A DNA stretch of 64,000 nucleotides from Betaproteobacteria bacterium. GTDB taxonomy: Bacteria; Pseudomonadota; Gammaproteobacteria; Burkholderiales; SG8-39. The stretch lies in contig JADJPT010000003.1 in assembly GCA_016713125.1 (NCBI GenBank), forward strand, positions 124,001 to 188,000, given 5' to 3'. The notes beneath the pieces were generated by a model. It did no database searches, was not told the DNA's origin, and saw nothing but the letters and a program-made list of their open reading frames with translations. Numbering within the stretch: position 1 is the stretch's first letter; each line of letters opens with the position of its first letter. The position numbers and the translations under genes are program-made. Below are positions 25,912 through 34,509 of the stretch, in pieces.

Positions 25912-26277
25912 TCACCGGCAGCGCAGGTTGCCGACCAGCGACTGCAGCGGCTGCGTGCAATCGCGCTCTTCGATGCGGCGCGTGGGATCGGCTTCGGGCG
26001 CGCGGCGCGCATCGATCGCCGGCGCCTCGCGCCAGCCCCCGGCCACCGCGGCGGCCAGGCCTGCGCCGACCAGCACCGCGCCCAGGCTGTTGCCGGCCTG
26101 CAGCGACACGCCCACACCGCTGCCCAGCGACGAACCCGGGCCCACCGTCGGCTGGGTGGGCGGCGTGGCGAGCGTATCGGTGCGCAGGTTGAACTGCGTG
26201 ACGCAGCCGCCCAGCGCCGGCTGCAGCGCCAGCAGCAGCGCGGCACGGCGCAAACGCCGTGAACCCGGTGCGCTCAT
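25912..26277 (-). CDS. Small predicted lipoprotein
   Basis: A 121-residue protein with an N-terminal signal ending in the lipobox LGGC (ALLLALQPALGGCVTQ), so it should be acylated and membrane-anchored. The mature part has a short Thr/Pro linker, a Gly-rich hydrophobic segment (LGAVLVGAGLAAAVAGGW) that could insert in a membrane, and a C-terminus with two Cys (RDCTQPLQS, NLRCR) that may form a disulfide. No named family is recognised. The start overlaps the stop of the upstream TAXI-type gene by four bases, so the two are co-expressed and probably cooperate at the envelope. Confidence 0.78.
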   Translation of the reverse strand: MSAPGSRRLRRAALLLALQPALGGCVTQFNLRTDTLATPPTQPTVGPGSSLGSGVGVSLQAGNSLGAVLVGAGLAAAVAGGWREAPAIDARRAPEADPTRRIEERDCTQPLQSLVGNLRCR

Positions 26278-27662
26278 GCCGTGCTGCGCTCCAGTTTCGC
26301 CTCGGCCTTGGCGCGCACCAGTGCGATGTGCGTGCGCAGCGTATAGAGCAGATCCGAGAACGCCAGCGGGGTGCGCATCTGCCTGACCTCCTGCTCCAGG
26401 GTCTCGATGCGCGCCAGGATGCGCTCCAGCTCGGCGCGCGCCGGGTTCTGCCCGATCTCGTCCTCGAGGAAGCGCAGCTCGCCGTAGCGCCGGAAGAAGC
26501 GCGCGCGGATGCGCCAGCCGTACAGCGGCGGCAGGATCCTGATCAGCGGTATGGCGATCGCGATGACGGGCAGGATCAGCACCCACAGGCGCTCGATCAG
26601 GTTGGCGATCCAGTACGGGAACCAGCGCTGCAGCAGCGGCAGGCCCTGCTTGAAGTAGCGCTGCGACTCGGCCGAAAGCGCGAAATCACCCTCGCGCGGC
26701 GCCGGGAACTCGCCGGCCTTCTGGAAGATGCCGGGCTCGCGGTGCACCTCGCTCATGGCCTGCAGCAGCAGGTAGAGCAGCGCCGGGTGGGCATCCTCGC
26801 GCGCCACCACGTTGGCGGTGGTGGCGACCAGCTGCACGTCGCGCGCCGGCACGTCGGTGATGAAGTCGATGGAACTGCGCGGCAGCGTGAGCCGGGTCAG
26901 GTAGGGGAAGCGCCGCGAATAGGCCTCGGCGTTGACGAAGTTCATCACCTGCACGTCGCGATGCGCGAGCAGTTCGCGCACGATGGGCGCATCCGGCGCG
27001 GCGACGAAGAAGGCGGCGTCGGCACGCCCGGCGATCAGCGCATCGGCCGCCTGCCGGCCGCTCAGCGGCAGCAGCAGCGTGGGCTTGATGGCCAGGCCGT
27101 TGGCTTCCAGCAGCTGCGTGACCAGGGCGCGCGTGCCGCTGCCCGGCGGCCCCACCGCCAGTCGCCGGCCGCGCAACTGCGCCAGGCGGTCGAGATCCGG
27201 CCCGCCGCGGTAGAACACCCACAGCGGTTCGTAGGCCACCGCGCCCAGCTTGATCAGGGTCGGCGCATCCTCGGCTTCGCCGTCGCCGGCCGGCACGGCC
27301 TTCAGCCCGCCCTGCACGAAGGCGACTTCCACGTCGGTGTTCCAGTCGACCAGCTGTGCCAGGTTGTCGACCGAACCCTGCGAGGTGCGCACCTCGAGCG
27401 TCACGCCGTCGCGCTTGAGGATCTCGGCATAACGTCTGGCGTAGGCGAAATAGGCGCCGCTGTCGGCGCCGGTCGAGATCACGATGCGGTTCGGCGGCGC
27501 GGGCTGGATGAAGCGCGAGGCGGCGTAGAAGCCCAGGCCGAGCAGCAGCAGCGCCGGCACCGCGAGCACGAAGAACTCGAACACCGAGATCGCGCGCAGG
27601 CGATCGCGCAGGCGCGGCCGACGCGGACGGGCGGCGTTGCGGGTATCGGCGGCATCGCTCAT
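26274..27662 (-). CDS. Membrane-anchored TAXI-family solute-binding protein with C-terminal TM and coiled-coil
   Basis: A 462-residue TAXI-type periplasmic receptor that is not released. Residues 28-50 form an uncleaved TM (VFEFFVLAVPALLLLGLGFY). The binding domain follows with VISTGADSGAYFAYARRYAE, SQGSVDNLAQLVDWNTDV and GPPGSGTRALV. Near residues 365-385 there is a second TM (LWVLILPVIAIAIPLIRI), then a basic linker and a cytoplasmic helical tail (IGQNPARAELERILARIETL). TRAP receptors normally lack the second TM and tail. No TRAP permease adjoins. The architecture suggests signalling or assembly rather than simple transport. It follows tsaC by 20 bases and overlaps the lipoprotein gene. Confidence 0.85.
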   Translation of the reverse strand: MSDAADTRNAARPRRPRLRDRLRAISVFEFFVLAVPALLLLGLGFYAASRFIQPAPPNRIVISTGADSGAYFAYARRYAEILKRDGVTLEVRTSQGSVDNLAQLVDWNTDVEVAFVQGGLKAVPAGDGEAEDAPTLIKLGAVAYEPLWVFYRGGPDLDRLAQLRGRRLAVGPPGSGTRALVTQLLEANGLAIKPTLLLPLSGRQAADALIAGRADAAFFVAAPDAPIVRELLAHRDVQVMNFVNAEAYSRRFPYLTRLTLPRSSIDFITDVPARDVQLVATTANVVAREDAHPALLYLLLQAMSEVHREPGIFQKAGEFPAPREGDFALSAESQRYFKQGLPLLQRWFPYWIANLIERLWVLILPVIAIAIPLIRILPPLYGWRIRARFFRRYGELRFLEDEIGQNPARAELERILARIETLEQEVRQMRTPLAFSDLLYTLRTHIALVRAKAEAKLERSTA

Positions 27663-27682
27663 GGTCTGCTGCGCTCCCCGTG

Positions 27683-28663
27683 TCAGTCGCGGCATGCGCG
27701 CCGCAGGCGATCGAGCACCGCCTGCCATTCGGGCGCCTCGGGCGGCGCCTCGACCAGCAGCACGGCGCAGCCCGCGGCATCGAGTTCGCGCAAGGCGCCA
27801 TACAGCCGCTGCGCATAGGCCGCCGGATCGCGCGGCATGCGCAGCCAGAAATCGACGCGCTCGTCCGGACGCGAGAAGGCCAGCACGCCGGCCTGCGCGC
27901 CGAGCAGCGCGATCTGCGCATCCAGCGCATGCGGCGCCACCAGCCGGGCCGGCGTCAGCGGCGCGTAATGCGCGGCATGGCTGCCGGAGACCCGCGGCAC
28001 AGGCGCCGCATTGTTGCCGGGCGCACCGGGCGCCGCCTGGTCCCGCGCTGCGTCCAGCGCCTGGGCGATCTGCGCCGCGCTGATGCCGCCCGGACGTAGC
28101 ACCACCGGCGCGCCGCGCGTGCAATCGACGATGGTGGACTCGATGCCGACTTCGCAGGGCCCGCCGTCCAGCACCAGGTCGACGTCGCTGCCGAGGTCGT
28201 CGCGCACGTGCTGCGCGCGGGTCGGCGAGACGCGGCCGTAGCGGTTCGCCGAAGGCGCGGCCACGCCGCCGCCGAAGGCCGCGAGCAGCGCCTGCGCCAG
28301 CGGATGCGAGGGCACGCGCAGGCCCACGCTGTCCTGCCCGCCGGTCAGGAAGTCGCCGACCTGCGCCGCGCGTCTGACGATCAGCGTCAGCGGGCCGGGC
28401 CAGAAGCGCGCCGCCAGGCGGCGCGCCGATTCGGGCACTTCGCGCGCCCAGGCGAAGGCGCGCGCGGCGTCGGCGAAGTGCACGATCACCGGATGGTCGG
28501 CGGGCCGGCCCTTGACGGCGTACAGCCGCGCCACCGCGGCGGCGCTGGAGGCGTCGGCGCCCAGCCCGTAGACGGTTTCGGTCGGAAAGGCGACCAGCCC
28601 GCCGGCGCGCAGCAGCTGCGCGGCGCGCTCGAGTTCGCCCGCTGCGGGCGCCGGCTCAGCCAT
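27683..28663 (-). CDS. tsaC: L-threonylcarbamoyladenylate synthase (Sua5/TsaC type)
   Basis: Makes threonylcarbamoyl-AMP from threonine, bicarbonate and ATP for the universal t6A37 tRNA modification. At 326 residues it is the long Sua5 form with a YrdC domain (residues 10-200: FPTETVYGLGADA, KGRPADHPVIVHF, PSANRYGRVSPT) plus a C-terminal Sua5 domain (ALLGAQAGVLAFSRP). The start overlaps the purK stop by 8 bases, so it belongs to the pur operon transcript, an arrangement conserved in Burkholderiales. Confidence 0.95.
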   Translation of the reverse strand: MAEPAPAAGELERAAQLLRAGGLVAFPTETVYGLGADASSAAAVARLYAVKGRPADHPVIVHFADAARAFAWAREVPESARRLAARFWPGPLTLIVRRAAQVGDFLTGGQDSVGLRVPSHPLAQALLAAFGGGVAAPSANRYGRVSPTRAQHVRDDLGSDVDLVLDGGPCEVGIESTIVDCTRGAPVVLRPGGISAAQIAQALDAARDQAAPGAPGNNAAPVPRVSGSHAAHYAPLTPARLVAPHALDAQIALLGAQAGVLAFSRPDERVDFWLRMPRDPAAYAQRLYGALRELDAAGCAVLLVEAPPEAPEWQAVLDRLRRACRD

Positions 28664-29810
28664 CGCCCACGCCGAGCGCGGCGCGCAGCGCGAGCGCGCG
28701 CTCGACCGCCGCGTCGCGCGAGGCGTCGAGCAGGGTGAAGTGGCCCATCTTGCGGCCCGCGCGCGGCTCGCTCTTGCCGTACAGGTGCAGGCGCGCGCCT
28801 GGCGTGCCGAGCACGCGCGTCCAGTCCGGCGCCGCGCCCGGCGTGCCGCCCCGGTTCCAGATGTCGCCCAGCAGGTTGACCATCACCGCGGGCGAGTGCG
28901 CCTGCGCGGCGACCAGCGGCAGCCCGCACAACGCGCGCAACTGCTGCTCGAACTGGTCGCCGGGGCAGGCGTCGATGGTGTAGTGGCCGCTGTTGTGCGG
29001 GCGCGGCGCGATCTCGTTCAGCAGCAGCGCGCCGCCCGAGACGAAGAACTCCACGCCCAGCGTGCCCACGTAGTTCATCCGCCCGGCCAGCGCCGAGGCG
29101 ATGCGCACCGCCTCCTCGGCCAGCGCCTGCGGCACGCGCGCCGGGGCGATCGACACGTCGAGGATGCCGTTGGTATGGCGGTTCTCGGCCACCGGAAAGG
29201 CGCGCACCTCGCCGTCGGCCGCGCGCGCCAGCACCACCGAGACCTCGAGGTCCAGCGGCACCAGCGCCTCGAGCACGCAGGACACGCCGCCGAAGGATTC
29301 CCAGGCCGCGCGCGCCTCGGCGCGATCGGCCACGCGCGCCTGGCCCTTGCCGTCGTAGCCGAAACGCGCGCGCTTGAGGATGCCCGGAAACTCGACCGCC
29401 GCATCGAGGTCGGCGGCCGCCTCGATGGCGCGGAATGCGCCCACCGGCAGGCCGCAGTCGCGAAAGAAGCCTTTCTCGCGGATGCGGTCCTGGGCGATGG
29501 CCACGCACTCGGCCGAGGGCGCCACGCGCAGGCTCTGCGCCAGGCGCGCCAGGCTGGCGGCCGGCACGTTCTCGAACTCGGTGCTGACCGCGGCGCAGGT
29601 GGCGGCGATCTCGGCCAGCGCGTCGGCGTCCTCGTAGTCGGCCACCAGATGGCGGTCGGCCATGCAGGCGGCCGGACTTTCGGGATCGGGGTCGAGCACC
29701 GTGACGCGATAGCCGAGCTTGCGCGCGGCGATCACGAAGTAGCGGCCGAGCTGACCGCCGCCCAGCATGCCGAGCATGGCCGGCGGGAGGATGGGTGCGA
29801 CCTGGGTCAC
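28656..29810 (-). CDS. purK: 5-(carboxyamino)imidazole ribonucleotide synthase
   Basis: ATP-grasp enzyme of de novo purine synthesis that carboxylates AIR to N5-CAIR using ATP and bicarbonate. The 384-residue protein begins MTQVAPILPPAMLGMLGGGQLGRYFVIAA, of which the GGGQLGR loop is diagnostic. ATP-grasp blocks include FPGILKRARFGYDGKGQ, FVSGGALLLNEIAPRPHNSG and the C-terminal GKSEPRAGRKMGHF. Its product goes to PurE, encoded directly upstream. It is translationally coupled to tsaC. Confidence 0.97.
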   Translation of the reverse strand: MTQVAPILPPAMLGMLGGGQLGRYFVIAARKLGYRVTVLDPDPESPAACMADRHLVADYEDADALAEIAATCAAVSTEFENVPAASLARLAQSLRVAPSAECVAIAQDRIREKGFFRDCGLPVGAFRAIEAAADLDAAVEFPGILKRARFGYDGKGQARVADRAEARAAWESFGGVSCVLEALVPLDLEVSVVLARAADGEVRAFPVAENRHTNGILDVSIAPARVPQALAEEAVRIASALAGRMNYVGTLGVEFFVSGGALLLNEIAPRPHNSGHYTIDACPGDQFEQQLRALCGLPLVAAQAHSPAVMVNLLGDIWNRGGTPGAAPDWTRVLGTPGARLHLYGKSEPRAGRKMGHFTLLDASRDAAVERALALRAALGVGDG

Positions 29811-29853
29811 GAGGGTTCCGTGCGGGCGACGGTGCGCGCTGCGTGGCGCCCGC

Positions 29854-30369
29854 TCAGGGCTGGCCCGGCAGCTGCATCTTCGCCACGCGCCGCGCCTCGG
29901 CCTTGCGGAAGGCGTCCAGCTTTGCCGCCAGCCTGGCGTCGCCGGAGGCGAGGATGGACACCGCGTACAGGCCGGCGTTGGCCGCGCCGGCCACGCCGAT
30001 GGCGAAGGTGGCCACCGGCACGCCCTTGGGCATCTGCACGATGGACAGCAGGGAGTCCTGACCGGCCAGGTGGCGGCTGGCCACCGGCACGCCGAGCACC
30101 GGCAGGGTGGTCTTGGCGGCGATCATGCCGGGCAGGTGCGCGGCGCCGCCGGCGCCGGCGATGATGGCACGCAGACCGCGCTTGCGCGCCGAGGCCGCGT
30201 ACTCGAACATCAGGTCCGGGGTGCGGTGCGCCGACACCACGCGGGCCTCGTAGGGGATGCCGAACTTCGCCAGCATCTCGCAGGCGTTCTTCATGGTGTC
30301 CCAGTCGCTGTCCGAGCCCATCACCACGCCGACCAGGGGTTTGGCTTTGCTGCTTCGCTGTGCGGCCAT
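29854..30369 (-). CDS. purE: N5-carboxyaminoimidazole ribonucleotide mutase
   Basis: Converts N5-CAIR to CAIR in purine synthesis. A 171-residue class I PurE with GVVMGSDSDWDTMK, the catalytic-His region VVSAHRTPDLM and the glycine-rich GAGGAAHLPGM. The ATG at 30369 shares one base with the purC stop. The C-terminal tail DARLAAKLDAFRKAEARRVAKM is the usual helical end of this family. Confidence 0.97.
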   Translation of the reverse strand: MAAQRSSKAKPLVGVVMGSDSDWDTMKNACEMLAKFGIPYEARVVSAHRTPDLMFEYAASARKRGLRAIIAGAGGAAHLPGMIAAKTTLPVLGVPVASRHLAGQDSLLSIVQMPKGVPVATFAIGVAGAANAGLYAVSILASGDARLAAKLDAFRKAEARRVAKMQLPGQP

Positions 30370-31271
30370 CAGGGCTCCTGCGCGAGGGTTTTGCCGGTCA
30401 GCCGCGTCAGCGCCTCGCGGTACTTGGCGGCGGTCTTTTCGATGACTTCGGCCGGCAGCGGCGGGGCCGGCGGGCGCTTGCCCCAGTCCAGCGTCTCGAG
30501 GTAGTCGCGCACGAACTGCTTGTCGAAGGACGGCGGGCTGATGCCCACCTTGTATTCGTCGGCCGGCCAGAAGCGCGAGGAATCCGCGGTGAGAATCTCG
30601 TCGATCAGCACCAGCCTGCCCGCGGCGTCCAGGCCGAACTCGAACTTGGTGTCGGCAATGATGATGCCGCGCGTCGCGGCGTACTCGGCCGCCTCGCTGT
30701 ACAGGCGCAGGCTGATCGCGCGCACCTGCGCGGCGATCTCGCCGCCGACGATCCCGCACATGCGCTCGAAGGAGATGTTCTCGTCGTGCTCGCCCTGCTC
30801 GGCCTTGGTGGCCGGCGTGAAGATCGGCGCGGGCAGCTGCTGCGCCTGCTGCAGTCCGGCCGGCAGCGCGATGCCGCACACCGCGCCGCTCTGCTGATAG
30901 TCCTTCCAGCCCGAGCCGATCAGGTAGCCGCGCACCACCGCCTCGACCGGCAGCGGCTTGAGCTTCTTCACCACGATGGCGCGGCCGCGCACCTGCGCGC
31001 GCTCGGCCTCGCCCGAGACCACGCTCTGCGGGTCGACCCCGGTCAGGTGGTTGGGCACCACATGGGCCAGGCGCGCGAACCAGAAGTCGGCCATCGCCGT
31101 CAGCACCCGGCCCTTGTCGGGGATCGGTTCGCCCATGATCACGTCGAAAGCCGACAGGCGGTCGCTGGTGACGATCAGCATGCGGTCCTCGCCCACGGCG
31201 TAGATGTCGCGTACCTTGCCGCGCGCGATGCGCGGCAGGCTGCTGATGCTGGATTCGTAAAGTACGCTCAT
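30369..31271 (-). CDS. purC: Phosphoribosylaminoimidazole-succinocarboxamide synthase
   Basis: SAICAR synthetase: condenses CAIR with aspartate using ATP. The 300-residue length corresponds to the long PurC form. Motifs include IARGKVRDIYAVGEDRMLI, SAFDVIMGEPIPDKG, VVRGYLIGSGWKDYQQSG and DTKFEFGLDAAGRLVLIDE (shown in part). First gene of the purC-purE-purK-tsaC run, 82 bases after fba, from which a hairpin separates it. Confidence 0.97.
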   Translation of the reverse strand: MSVLYESSISSLPRIARGKVRDIYAVGEDRMLIVTSDRLSAFDVIMGEPIPDKGRVLTAMADFWFARLAHVVPNHLTGVDPQSVVSGEAERAQVRGRAIVVKKLKPLPVEAVVRGYLIGSGWKDYQQSGAVCGIALPAGLQQAQQLPAPIFTPATKAEQGEHDENISFERMCGIVGGEIAAQVRAISLRLYSEAAEYAATRGIIIADTKFEFGLDAAGRLVLIDEILTADSSRFWPADEYKVGISPPSFDKQFVRDYLETLDWGKRPPAPPLPAEVIEKTAAKYREALTRLTGKTLAQEP

Positions 31272-31310
31272 CGCCGTGTCCAGATGCTGCGTGGGCCCTG
31301 CCGGAAAGGA

Positions 31311-31335
31311 CGCGGCCCGCAGTTCGCGGGCCGCG
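31311..31335 (-). terminator. Hairpin terminator after fba
   Basis: A perfect 10-bp inverted repeat (CGCGGCCCGC, loop of 5, GCGGGCCGCG) between the fba stop and purC start, followed on the minus strand by TCCTTTCC. It probably ends or attenuates the fba transcript before the pur operon. Confidence 0.55.
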
Positions 31336-31353
31336 CCGGGGATGCGGTGCCGC

Positions 31354-32376
31354 TCAGGCGGCCTGCTTTTCGAGGTCCCGCTTCCATTTGCCCTCGGCGG
31401 CCAGGCCGTTCATGTGCGCGCGGTGCGCGAACGCCTGCTGCGCGGCGACGGTGTTGGCGGGTTTGCCGCTCCAGGTCTTCAACGCCGAGTTCTGCAGCGC
31501 GCGCGAGTAGGAGAAGGTCAGCGGCCAGGGCGCACCCAGACGGTTCATGGCATCGAGATGCGCGGTGGCGGCCAGGTCCGACTGGCCGCCGGACAGGAAC
31601 ACCACGCCGGGCAGCGCGGCGGGCACGGTGCGCGTCAGCACGCGCAGGGTGCGCTCGGCGACCTCGTCGACGCCGGCCTGGCGCGGGCAGTCCTTGCCCG
31701 AAACCACCATGCTGGCCTTCAGGATGGTGTGCTCCAGCGAAACGTTGTAGGCGGCCAGCGCGGCGAAGGTGGCGCGCAGCGTGGCCTCGGTGACCTCCTC
31801 GCAGCGCTCGACGCTGTGCCTGCCGTCGAGCAGCACCTCGGGTTCGATCATCGGCACGATGGAGGCGGCCTGGCAGGCGGCGGCGTAGCGCGCCAGCGCA
31901 TGTGCGTTGGCGTAGATGCAGGTATGCGAGGGGATGTTCTCGCCGATGGTGATCACCGCGCGCCACTTGGCGAAGCGCGCGCCGAGCTTGAAGTACTCGG
32001 CCAGGCGCTTGCGCAGGCCGTCCAGGCCCTCGGTGACCTTCTCGCCGCCGGTGGTCAGCGGGATGTCGATGGTGCCCTTGTCGACCTTGATGCCGGGCAC
32101 GATGCCGAGCTTCTCCAGCATCTGCGGATAGGGCAGGCCGGCGTCGTTCTTCTGGCGCAGGGTCTCGTCGTGCAGGATCACGCCGGACACGTACTTGTTG
32201 ACCCCCGGCGTGGAGAACAGCAGGCCGCGGTAGGTGCGGCGGTTCTCCTCGGTGCACGGCACGTTGACGGACTGGAAGCGCTTCTCGCAGGTGCCGGCGG
32301 ATTCATCGGCGGCGAGGACGCCCTTGCCCTTGGCGACCATGGCGCGGGCGGTGCGGGTCAGGAGTGCATGATCCAT
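31354..32376 (-). CDS. Class I fructose-bisphosphate aldolase
   Basis: Glycolytic/gluconeogenic aldolase splitting fructose-1,6-bisphosphate through a Schiff base. The 340-residue protein has the class I sequence GKGVLAADESAGTCEKRFQ, the segment KWRAVITIGENIPS, and the Schiff-base lysine region SLEHTILKASMVV; FLSGGQSDLAATAHL closes the barrel. It is not related in sequence to the zinc-dependent class II enzyme that usually occupies this position between pyk and purC in Burkholderiales. The start MDHALLTRTARAM at 32376 follows a weak AGAGAAAAG site. The C-terminal tyrosine of animal aldolases is absent (ends EKQAA). Confidence 0.95.
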   Translation of the reverse strand: MDHALLTRTARAMVAKGKGVLAADESAGTCEKRFQSVNVPCTEENRRTYRGLLFSTPGVNKYVSGVILHDETLRQKNDAGLPYPQMLEKLGIVPGIKVDKGTIDIPLTTGGEKVTEGLDGLRKRLAEYFKLGARFAKWRAVITIGENIPSHTCIYANAHALARYAAACQAASIVPMIEPEVLLDGRHSVERCEEVTEATLRATFAALAAYNVSLEHTILKASMVVSGKDCPRQAGVDEVAERTLRVLTRTVPAALPGVVFLSGGQSDLAATAHLDAMNRLGAPWPLTFSYSRALQNSALKTWSGKPANTVAAQQAFAHRAHMNGLAAEGKWKRDLEKQAA

Positions 32377-32416
32377 TTGGCTTTTCTCTGGCGGAATGGG
32401 TGATAGGGAAGCCGCG

Positions 32417-32422
32417 ATTCTA
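32417..32422 (-). promoter_or_regulatory. Candidate fba -10 element (TAGAAT)
   Basis: In the 80-base gap between tctA and fba the minus strand reads TTTAGAATCGCGG, with a T-rich hexamer 17 bases upstream as a weak -35. It is about 41 bases before the fba ATG. This would free fba from dependence on the tct transcript. Confidence 0.4.
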
Positions 32423-32456
32423 AACGCTTCCGCAGCGGCAAAAAACGGACCGCAAC

Positions 32457-33953
32457 TCAGCGCGGCGTGCGTGCCGCGGCCAGGCGGCGCAGCACCCAGG
32501 GCAGCACGATGACCACGGCGGTCAGCGCCAGCAGCGTGGCGGAGATCGGCTGCGTGAAGAACACCCCGGCGTCGCCCTGGCTGATCGACAGCGCACGGCG
32601 GAACTGCGTTTCGGCGATCGGCCCGAGGATCAGGCCGATGACCGCCGGCCCGACCGGGAAGTCCCAGCGGCGCATGGCAAAACCCAGCAGGCCGAACACG
32701 TACAGGGTCAGCAGATCCACCCAGGACTGGTGCAGGCTGTAGGCGCCCAGGGTGGCGAACACCAGGATGCCGGCATACAGCAGCGGCCGCGGAATGGAGA
32801 GCACGCGCACCCAGATGCCGATCAGCGGCAGGTTCAGCACCAGCAGGATCACGTTGCCCACGTACAGGCTGGCGATCAGCCCCCACACCAGCTCGGACTG
32901 CGACTGGAACAGCAGCGGCCCGGGCTGGATGCCGTAGTTCTGGAAGGCACCCAGCAGCACCGCTGCGGTGGCCGAGGTCGGAATGCCCAGCGTCAGCAGC
33001 GGCACCAGCACGCCGGTGGCCGCCGCGTTGTTGGCGGCCTCCGGCCCGGCCACGCCCTCGATGGCGCCCTTGCCGAACTCCTGCGGGTGCCTGCTGAGTT
33101 TCTTCTCGGCGGCATAGGACAGGAAGGTCGGAATCTCCGAGCCGCCGGCCGGGATGGTGCCGAACGGAAAGCCGATGCCCGCGCCGCGCAGCCAGGCCGG
33201 CCACGAACGCCGCCAGTCGGCACGCGACATCCACAGCGAACCGGAGAGCTTTTCCAGGGTCTCCGGCCTGCGGCTGGTGTAGGCCGCGCAATACAGCGCC
33301 TCGCCCACCGCGAACAGGCCCACCGCCAGCACCACCACGTCGATGCCGTCGAGCAACTCGGGCACGCCGAAGGCGAAACGCGTCTGCCCGGTCTGCCCGT
33401 CGATGCCGACCAGGCCCAGCAGCAGACCGAGGAACAGGCTGGTCAGGCCGCGCACCGTCGAGCCGCCCAGCACCGCCGACACGGTGGTGAAGGCGAACAC
33501 CATCAGCGCGAAGTATTCGGCCGGACCGAAAGCCAGCGCGGCCTCGACCACCAGTGGCGCGACCAGGGTCAGCGCCAGGGTGGCCAGCGTGCCGGCGACG
33601 AAGGAACCGATGGCCGCGGTGGCCAGTGCCGGACCGGCGCGGCCCGCCTTGGCCATGCGGTTGCCTTCCAGCGCGGTGGCGATCGAGGCCGACTCGCCGG
33701 GCGTGTTGAGCAGGATCGTGGTGGTTGAGCCGCCGAACATGGCGCCGTAATAGATGCCGGCGAACAGGATCAGCGCGCCGGTGGGATCGAGCTTGACGGT
33801 CAGCGGCAGCAGCATGGCCACGGTCAACGCCGGCCCCACCCCGGGCAGCACGCCGACGAAGGTGCCCAGCGTGACGCCGATGAAACCCCACAGCAGGTTG
33901 ATCGGCTTGAGCGCGACGCCGAAGCCGGCGAGCAGTGCCTCGAAGGCTTCCAT
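32457..33953 (-). CDS. tctA: Tripartite tricarboxylate transporter large permease TctA
   Basis: Large membrane subunit of a TTT transporter, 498 residues, with about twelve hydrophobic helices. Family blocks: NLLWGFIGVTLGTFVGVLPG, the ligand-path FGGSTTTILLNTPGESAS, and GIGFPFGTIPAGGSEIPTF. Driven by the proton gradient with TctB and periplasmic TctC. Transcribed after tctC and tctB; the gap to tctB is 27 bases. It is the only TTT permease in the window, so the orphan Bug receptor at 6583-7545 might also use it. Confidence 0.96.
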   Translation of the reverse strand: MEAFEALLAGFGVALKPINLLWGFIGVTLGTFVGVLPGVGPALTVAMLLPLTVKLDPTGALILFAGIYYGAMFGGSTTTILLNTPGESASIATALEGNRMAKAGRAGPALATAAIGSFVAGTLATLALTLVAPLVVEAALAFGPAEYFALMVFAFTTVSAVLGGSTVRGLTSLFLGLLLGLVGIDGQTGQTRFAFGVPELLDGIDVVVLAVGLFAVGEALYCAAYTSRRPETLEKLSGSLWMSRADWRRSWPAWLRGAGIGFPFGTIPAGGSEIPTFLSYAAEKKLSRHPQEFGKGAIEGVAGPEAANNAAATGVLVPLLTLGIPTSATAAVLLGAFQNYGIQPGPLLFQSQSELVWGLIASLYVGNVILLVLNLPLIGIWVRVLSIPRPLLYAGILVFATLGAYSLHQSWVDLLTLYVFGLLGFAMRRWDFPVGPAVIGLILGPIAETQFRRALSISQGDAGVFFTQPISATLLALTAVVIVLPWVLRRLAAARTPR

Positions 33954-33980
33954 GGCCGGCTCAGCGCCTCCGTTCCGGGC

Positions 33981-34490
33981 TCAGATGCCGGCCGTGCCGA
34001 GCAGCGGCGCCAGCACGCCGGCCGGCAACGAGACGTTCAGCAGCGCGGTGAAGAACAGGTACACGGCCAGCGCGAGCAGCAGGCCGAGCGCCGCATCGCG
34101 CAGCGGCCGCGCGCTGCCGAAACCGCGCGCCACGCAGGCGAACAGCGTCGCGCCGGCGATCACGAAGCCGGCGCTGCCGATCAGCAGCATGTGCAGGAAC
34201 AGGCCGCCGCTGACCCAGGCGAAGGCGTCGCCATGGAAGGCGTGCTCCGCGCCCGCGTCGCCGGCATCGCTCGCGGCGGGCAGGCCCTTCCAGCCGCCGC
34301 GCAGGGCGTCGGCCAGCAGCCACAGGCCCAGCGCGAGCAGGCCGGCGGAAACCACCGCCGGTATGAAATTCGGACCCACGCCGGCATAGCCGCCCTCGGC
34401 GGGCAGTTGCGCGGTGACCGCCGCCGCGCCGGCGCCGATGGCCAGCGTGCCCAGCGACAGTGCGACCTGCGACCTGCGGGTACCCGCCAC
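33981..34490 (-). CDS. tctB: Tripartite tricarboxylate transporter small permease TctB
   Basis: Small TTT membrane subunit, 169 residues, four hydrophobic helices (SLGTLAIGAGAAAVTAQL; FIPAVVSAGLLALGLWLLAD; SGGLFLHMLLIGSAGFVIAG; AALGLLLALAVYLFFTALLN). A GTG at 34490 is proposed as start: it lies after the tctC stop and gives the expected length; no ATG is available in frame until well inside the first helix. The surrounding TctC and TctA genes confirm the assignment. Confidence 0.85.
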   Translation of the reverse strand: MAGTRRSQVALSLGTLAIGAGAAAVTAQLPAEGGYAGVGPNFIPAVVSAGLLALGLWLLADALRGGWKGLPAASDAGDAGAEHAFHGDAFAWVSGGLFLHMLLIGSAGFVIAGATLFACVARGFGSARPLRDAALGLLLALAVYLFFTALLNVSLPAGVLAPLLGTAGI

Positions 34491-34509
34491 GACGGCCGGC
34501 GTCCGGCGC

